A model generated the notes under the pieces. It had not been told where the DNA came from. It searched no databases and worked only from the letters and a program-made list of their open reading frames with translations. From Tricholomella constricta (lineage: Eukaryota > Basidiomycota > Agaricomycetes > Agaricales > Lyophyllaceae), in the NCBI GenBank assembly GCA_013368375.1, contig JAACJP010000001.1, positions 1,364,001-1,428,000 of the forward strand: a stretch of DNA of 64,000 bases, read 5' to 3'. The position numbers were made by a program, and so were the translations under genes. Positions within the stretch are counted from its first letter, which is position 1. Every line of letters begins with the position of its first letter. This document shows, piece after piece, positions 59,448 through 64,000 of the stretch.

Positions 59448-61824
59448 ATGTCGCGCCTCCGGAAACGAAGCCATTCTGACAATGCTCTTGACCTACAGCC
59501 GAAAGTACTTACACGTTCTCCCCCACCCTCGCCTCAGGTTGAGCACAAGCCTCGCCCGAAGGAGCCCTACCCAGTACCAAGCAACAATCCAGCCAGCCAG
59601 TACACTCTGCTTGAGAAGCTCGGGACCGGAAGTTTTGGAACAGTGTACAAGGCTATGCATAATGAGACGAAGCAAATTGTGGCTATCAAGCAGATTGGTG
59701 AGTCCATCCAGCATCGCATCAATTGGCATGTCATTTAGCTTCCTGTGCAGATCTAGAAGATTCAGACGATGATATCTCTGAGATTCAACAGGAAATTGCA
59801 AGCTTGGCACAGTGCGACTCCGAATATGTTACCCGATATTATGGGTCCTTCGTCGTATCATACAAGCTCTGGATCGTCATGGAATATCTTGCAGGCGGCT
59901 CATGTTTAGATCTCTTGAAACCGGGTGTTTTCTCCGAAGCGCATATTGCGGTGATTTGCCGCGAACTCCTCCTTGGCCTAGACTACCTCCACACCGAAGG
60001 CACGATCCATCGCGACATCAAAGCTGCCAACATTCTCCTTTCATCCTCGGGCAAAGTGAAGCTTGCAGACTTTGGAGTCGCTGCACAACTCACAAACACT
60101 CTGCGACACACCTTTGTCGGCACCCCTTTTTGGATGGCGCCAGAAGTTATACGTCAGGCAGGATACGACGCGAAGGCGGACATGTGGAGTCTGGGTATCA
60201 CAGCCATCGAAATGGCGAAGGGCGAACCGCCCCTGGCCGAGTATCACCCGATGCGCGTCCTTTTCCTGATCCCAAAGGCCAAACCTCCTGTGTTGGAAGG
60301 ACCTTTCTCGGCGTCATTCAAAGACTTCGTTGCACAGTGCTTGACAAAGGATCCAGGTGCTGTAAGTTACTCTTGGCACTTCTATAGACGCCTCTGACAT
60401 TATCCTCGCAGCGACCAACTGCCAATGAGCTCCTTCAGCATCGCTTCATTCGAGGCGCAAGGAAGACATCTTATCTTACAGAACTTATTGAACGTTACCA
60501 GGACTATCGTGCTCGTTCCCCTGCCAAAGGAGCACAGTTTTACCAACCGTCAGTAAGGCAAAGCCAGGTGTGGGATACCATGCGAAGTGACTGGAATTTT
60601 GATACCATCAAGACCTCATCTGCGATGGGGACTTTCCGCACCATGGCAAAAGATTTGGATATGCCCATGGGCATGGTGCCTGACGAAGACGAGTTATCTG
60701 ATGATGAAGGGCACGGGTCAATCGACACTGGTGCCGCAACTAAGGGCAGTGATCCCCTGACAAGCGGTAGGCTTGGGATGAATTCCCAAGCAGCTCACTC
60801 CACAGTGATAATTAAATCACCGCTTCCACCCTCACCAGAGAAAGGCATACCGGAACTTCTGCTTTCGGAGGGCAGCTCACCCGATGACACCCCCTCTGTT
60901 AGCCCCGCAACGCCTCCGAGTAATGGATTTGCCGCTGACAGTGCAACCCCGCTTGGTGCTCCTCCAGCTTATACTGGGTCAATACGCACGAGCCGCCGTG
61001 CATCGTACTCGGCTCGAATGTCTGCAGACGGTGCTGGAACAGTTCTTAGAGAAGTCGACATCGGCAGTGGGGTAGACACGATACGGCCGGTCAAGAAGGT
61101 TGATCCTGTTGGCTCGCTGCGGTTGTCTGCTGAGTTTGTCGGGAGCATGCGACGGGAGGCGAGCGGAAACTCGCCAACTTCGCCGACGACCCATCGGCGG
61201 GCAGCGAGCGAGGCTGGGAAAGCGGGGAGGGCTGTGGTAGATGAAGTCGTCCTCCCTATCCTGCAGAGTGTCAGTTAATTATTCATCTTCTTCGCTGAAT
61301 TAACTAATTTTTTTGCGTGAACCCTTTCTTACAGGCAATTCGGGATGATATGGATGCACGCGAAATTGAATCACTGAGTATGCTGTCTCGGGGCTTCCTT
61401 GAATTAAAGGAGGCTAACCCCGAGCTCGCCTACAATGTCATTCTCGACATTCTATCAGGGATCAACGAGTAGGTCTCCTTTCAAACAACTTCTCTGGCTC
61501 CTGCTAACCGCCCCCCACTGCTGTAGGAACCAAGCCGTCCGCCAGCACGTCCAGACCTCGCGAAGTCTCTTTCCGCATAAACGGATCATTCGCAAGAGCG
61601 AGATGACGGCGCGGGGACTCGTGGTGACCGAGTTGCAGGAAGATATCTCTGGCCTTCCGTCTACCTCGGGATCGGGACATGCAGTCTCTCCCTCCTCTGC
61701 ATCAATCGCCTCTGCCAAGAGCGATGATTCCACAGCGTCGCCGGCGAAGAAGTCGCCAATCGCGGAGCTCCTGTACTTGCGCTGGCTGGAGGGGCTGAAG
61801 ATCAAATGGCCGAGCTTGATGTAG
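59448..61824 (+). CDS. Ste20-family protein kinase, GCK type (Don3/Nak1-like)
   Basis: Serine/threonine kinase of the germinal-centre group, close to Don3 of Ustilago and Nak1 of Schizosaccharomyces, which act in cell separation and polarity. The catalytic domain shows [20 protein letters not shown] (glycine loop), [20 protein letters not shown] (Lys and alphaC Glu), [18 protein letters not shown] (HRD), [13 protein letters not shown] (DFG), [15 protein letters not shown] (GTPxWMAPE, typical of STE kinases), and [15 protein letters not shown]. After the domain come the [20 protein letters not shown] end and a tail that includes [20 protein letters not shown], long Ser-rich segments and a conserved C-terminus ending [12 protein letters not shown]. 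Introns, some with GTCAGT donor, keep the frame. Confidence 0.9.
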
Positions 61825-62280
61825 GCCAAAAGTGTCTCTTTTGAAAACCCGCACCTCCTTGTCGAACCACATAACCCCGCCCCACACTCACAACCACCTG
61901 TGTCATCGTAATCTATATTCTGGGACTTCGTGATCCGCGACCGCTTTTTCCTCAGTCCGCCAAATATTAATGGTATTTAATAAAGACCTCTAGCTTTCTA
62001 CCTGTTGTCGCTTCTTCATACCTGCCTCTGCGTGTACTTCCTGATTTCTGCATGCTTATTATGAACCCTCATGACACCCCTATGGCAACTAATACTCACA
62101 ACTTACGTGCACGACCCCATCCACGACCACGACACATATATACGCCGCATACCCCTTCTTATCAGTGACCGTTCTGTACGCTGCGCCACCACGTCGAAGT
62201 TTCCCTCTTCTTTCTGCCTTTATACTTAAACTGGTACTTGATAAACCAGTACACATCAGTTGACGTACACAGTAGCCTCT
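61825..62280. other. 3' flank of the kinase gene, nothing recognised
   Basis: Short unrelated open frames only. The interval is AT-rich near 61970-62010 and probably carries 3' ends of the kinase on the plus strand and perhaps of a minus-strand gene. Confidence 0.35.
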
Positions 62281-62289
62281 GCCAAATGT

Positions 62290-62785
62290 TAACGGCCGAT
62301 GGCCAATATGCACAAGCCAAATTGTAATTCATACGTGTTGACGATGTGTTGGGTAAAGGTAAAGACAGTCGGGGAGGTACATAATAGTACGCTCTGGATA
62401 TCCTGTACTGTCCTGCAAAGTAGACGCCAGTCGATGAGCTTGACGCTGACCTTGTGTTGACCAGCGGGGATTGGGAATGTCCCATCTACGTAAAAGCTCC
62501 AAACCACATACATATTGAGTCTAGGACTGGGGCACTTACGATCCCATCCCTTCTCAATACGACCATCGGCATCAAAGCCGCGGTGCTTGGAAGGCTCGAC
62601 AGTAAACTTTTTGCCTTGCCCACGGGAACGCCGTCGACAAAGGTGTCGTTCTGCCTTATTCTAAACACAAGCATGTCAGGTTCTCGAGTGGTTTCCAACG
62701 CTGGCAGCACTGGCTCGGGACTCAACCGGTCGTCTGGGAAAATTATGGGAGGTCAGCCACGGGTCGTTCTGGCATGAAGCGAATG
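62290..62785 (-). CDS. Unresolved minus-strand coding candidate
   Basis: Two minus-strand frames look coding but join only with a frame change. One has LETTREPDMLVFRIRQNDTF, VDGVPVGKA; the other has KKFTVEPSKHRGFDADGRIE, KGWD and, past a putative intron with acceptor near 62493, GTFPIPAGQHKVSVKLIDWR. The last motif resembles the beta-sheet domain seen in some secreted proteases, but I cannot confirm the family. Start, stop and introns are not determined. Treat as a possible gene or decayed copy. Confidence 0.25.
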
Positions 62786-63604
62786 AAGAAATGTACTTAT
62801 TCGCGACAGTTATATCAGTGGATTTCGGACTTGATGCTAATAGGCGAACTTGCTTACATACGTGGAATAGTTAGCTATATAAGTATAAAAATAGCGCAGC
62901 GGCCATGCCTATTGCGCCACATACACGGTCTGTCCACAATAGAACCCCCTGGAATTCGCGATGATCGTCTGGCCTCCTCGCGTCGACCTTCGAGAGGTAT
63001 TTTACTCGCCGACTCATGCATATTTACACACCATTTGGAGCAACGTCGGACTCGTACTATTTATCTTTACTTTCGTACGATTCGATCTGCCCCATCTCCC
63101 AATCGCTAACAACCCACTGGCGCGATAAGAACAATTCCAACTGATTTAATCGTTGTATCTACTCGGAACAAACGAATGTGGGGAGGTAATACACGCGGAG
63201 AATGCAACACCTTATAGGTATGTACGTCGGACCTAATAGTAATGTAAGTAGATTAATCGTGGGGCGGTGGTGGCGGTGGTGGCGGTGGTGGTTGCGGTGT
63301 GGTAGAGTCCAGTCCGTAGCAAGTAAAGTCATATATACTAGTGGTGGTGGTAGCAGTGTGCTGGTCCATAGGGGGTGTGACATCAACAACAACACGACCA
63401 GGGGCGAAGGGAAGAATATACCAGAACCGAAAGTCCATCCAAGTTTTGTACCATGAATGCGAATGATGTGGATGATGAAGGTGTAGAAAAACAAGTGTCC
63501 AAATGTGTAGTCGTCGTGGCTTGAGGCTGGAGATGGGGATGGAGGTGATCCGGTGATTCGCAGTCCGACAATAACAATATTATTATGATAAAGAGTTCGA
63601 TGGC
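62786..63604. other. Interval with a GGT-type microsatellite and no supported gene
   Basis: A (GGCGGTGGT)-like tandem repeat runs from about 63262 to 63300. Another GTGGTG tract lies near 63341-63353. Open frames across it on the minus strand are His/Pro-rich because of the repeat and show no domain. Confidence 0.5.
63262..63300 (+). repeat. GGT/GGC microsatellite
   Basis: Imperfect GGT and GGCGGT units repeat over about 38 bp (gcggtggtggcggtggtggc and onward). It lies outside any supported gene. Confidence 0.7.
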
Positions 63605-64000
63605 TCATCCCAGAACCGAGAGAGCAGCCACTAGGGCTGGAGTGCACAGCGAGAACAAGAGGTAGGGCAAATTACAGTGCAGGTCGCGTGCTGCGAGGGG
63701 TGAAGCCGCGTTCGAGGTCTGTGATGCCTGGAGGCCGTCACTGGTGGGCGACGGCGTCTGGGTTTCCTTTTGAGTCGTTCTGGACAAAGGTATGGCATGA
63801 GTAATGGGACATCTAGACGGGTAATTATACTGACACTGCCCGTGTCGTCTGGCTCGTGGTCGTCTGAGTGCTAGGTGCTGATGTCCCCTGCGAGGGCGGT
63901 GATGGGGCGCCGGAGCCTACAAGGATGCCGTCGAATCGAACCGGTGAATTGGAATCCTTGGAGTTCCGATACGTCCCATCACCGACGAGGCGGGTGAGCG
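63605..64000 (-). CDS. C-terminal end of a GPI-anchored secreted protein (partial)
   Basis: The gene enters from the right edge and ends at TAA-type stop 63605-63607 on the minus strand. The visible part has LTRLVGDGTYRNSKDSNSPV, RFDGILVGSGAPSPPSQGTS and a Ser/Thr-rich stalk (STQTTTSQTTRAVTTQKETQ). The final exon ends SPLAARDLHCNLPYLLFSLC, TPALVAALSVLG, a small-residue site then a hydrophobic tail without positive end, the classical GPI-anchor signal. The intron near 63790-63830 uses a GTCAGT donor. The N-terminal domain lies outside the window, so no function can be assigned. Confidence 0.6.

Noticed and set aside
63159..63647. 162-codon minus-strand frame
   Set aside because: Produced by the GGT microsatellite and flanking pyrimidine-rich DNA; it overlaps the GPI-type coding exon's 3' side out of frame.
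1..64000. CRISPR arrays, rRNA, tRNA genes, insertion sequences
   Set aside because: No spaced direct-repeat arrays, no recognisable rRNA or T-arm/anticodon structure, no transposase or terminal repeats were found by eye.

Overview
This is a gene-dense nuclear fragment of a basidiomycete fungus, most likely an Agaricomycete. Nearly every gene is broken by many short introns of about 45-60 nt with GT-AG borders, intergenic gaps are often under 300 bp, and the proteins are typically fungal: Air1/2-type zinc knuckles, Vip1, an IQGAP/Rng2-like protein, a Dif1/Spd1-type ribonucleotide reductase inhibitor, Cid2/Mix23, and a C-lobe remnant of a protein kinase. I assembled the gene models by hand from conserved protein frames and splice sites, so internal exon borders are predictions.

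Left third (1-26.8 kb): a Caf16-like ABC ATPase, an Air1/2-like TRAMP subunit, a UEV-like E2 variant (AKTIP/FTS type), a copper P1B-type ATPase (minus), a Vip1-type diphosphoinositol kinase, a 1.5 kb gene-poor gap, an AMP-forming acyl-CoA ligase, a large IQGAP-like Ras-GAP-related scaffold, and an MFS anion:cation symporter of the Dal5/allantoate type (minus).

Middle (27-46 kb): a TCERG1/Urn1-like WW-FF protein, an ER Hsp90 (Grp94) ending in HDEL, a disordered repeat-bearing protein of unknown function, a secreted kelch-repeat protein fused to a cytochrome-b561-like membrane domain (minus), a ribonucleotide reductase inhibitor, a decayed protein-kinase fragment, Cid2/Mix23, a GILT-like thiol reductase, Yos1 (minus) and mitochondrial L22.

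Right third (46-64 kb): the OST alpha subunit Ost1, a small secreted protein (minus), a mitochondrial-type PPR protein, a transmembrane aspartic protease with a duplicated tail (minus), hydroxyacid-oxoacid transhydrogenase, the histidine-pathway isomerase His6, ribosomal protein L35 (uL29), a GCK-type Ste20 kinase, an unresolved minus-strand segment, and the C-terminal end of a GPI-anchored protein leaving the window.

Functionally this is mostly housekeeping: secretory pathway (Grp94, Ost1, Yos1, aspartic protease), RNA processing, mitochondrial translation and import, and inositol pyrophosphate and polarity signalling. I see no CRISPR array, rRNA, tRNA, biosynthetic cluster or intact transposon. 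The most unusual items are the kelch plus b561-like fusion, the tandem-duplicated tail of the membrane aspartic protease, at least 13 IQ-like motifs in the IQGAP protein, frame-proven microexons and GC-AG introns, and a kinase remnant with compensating frameshifts.
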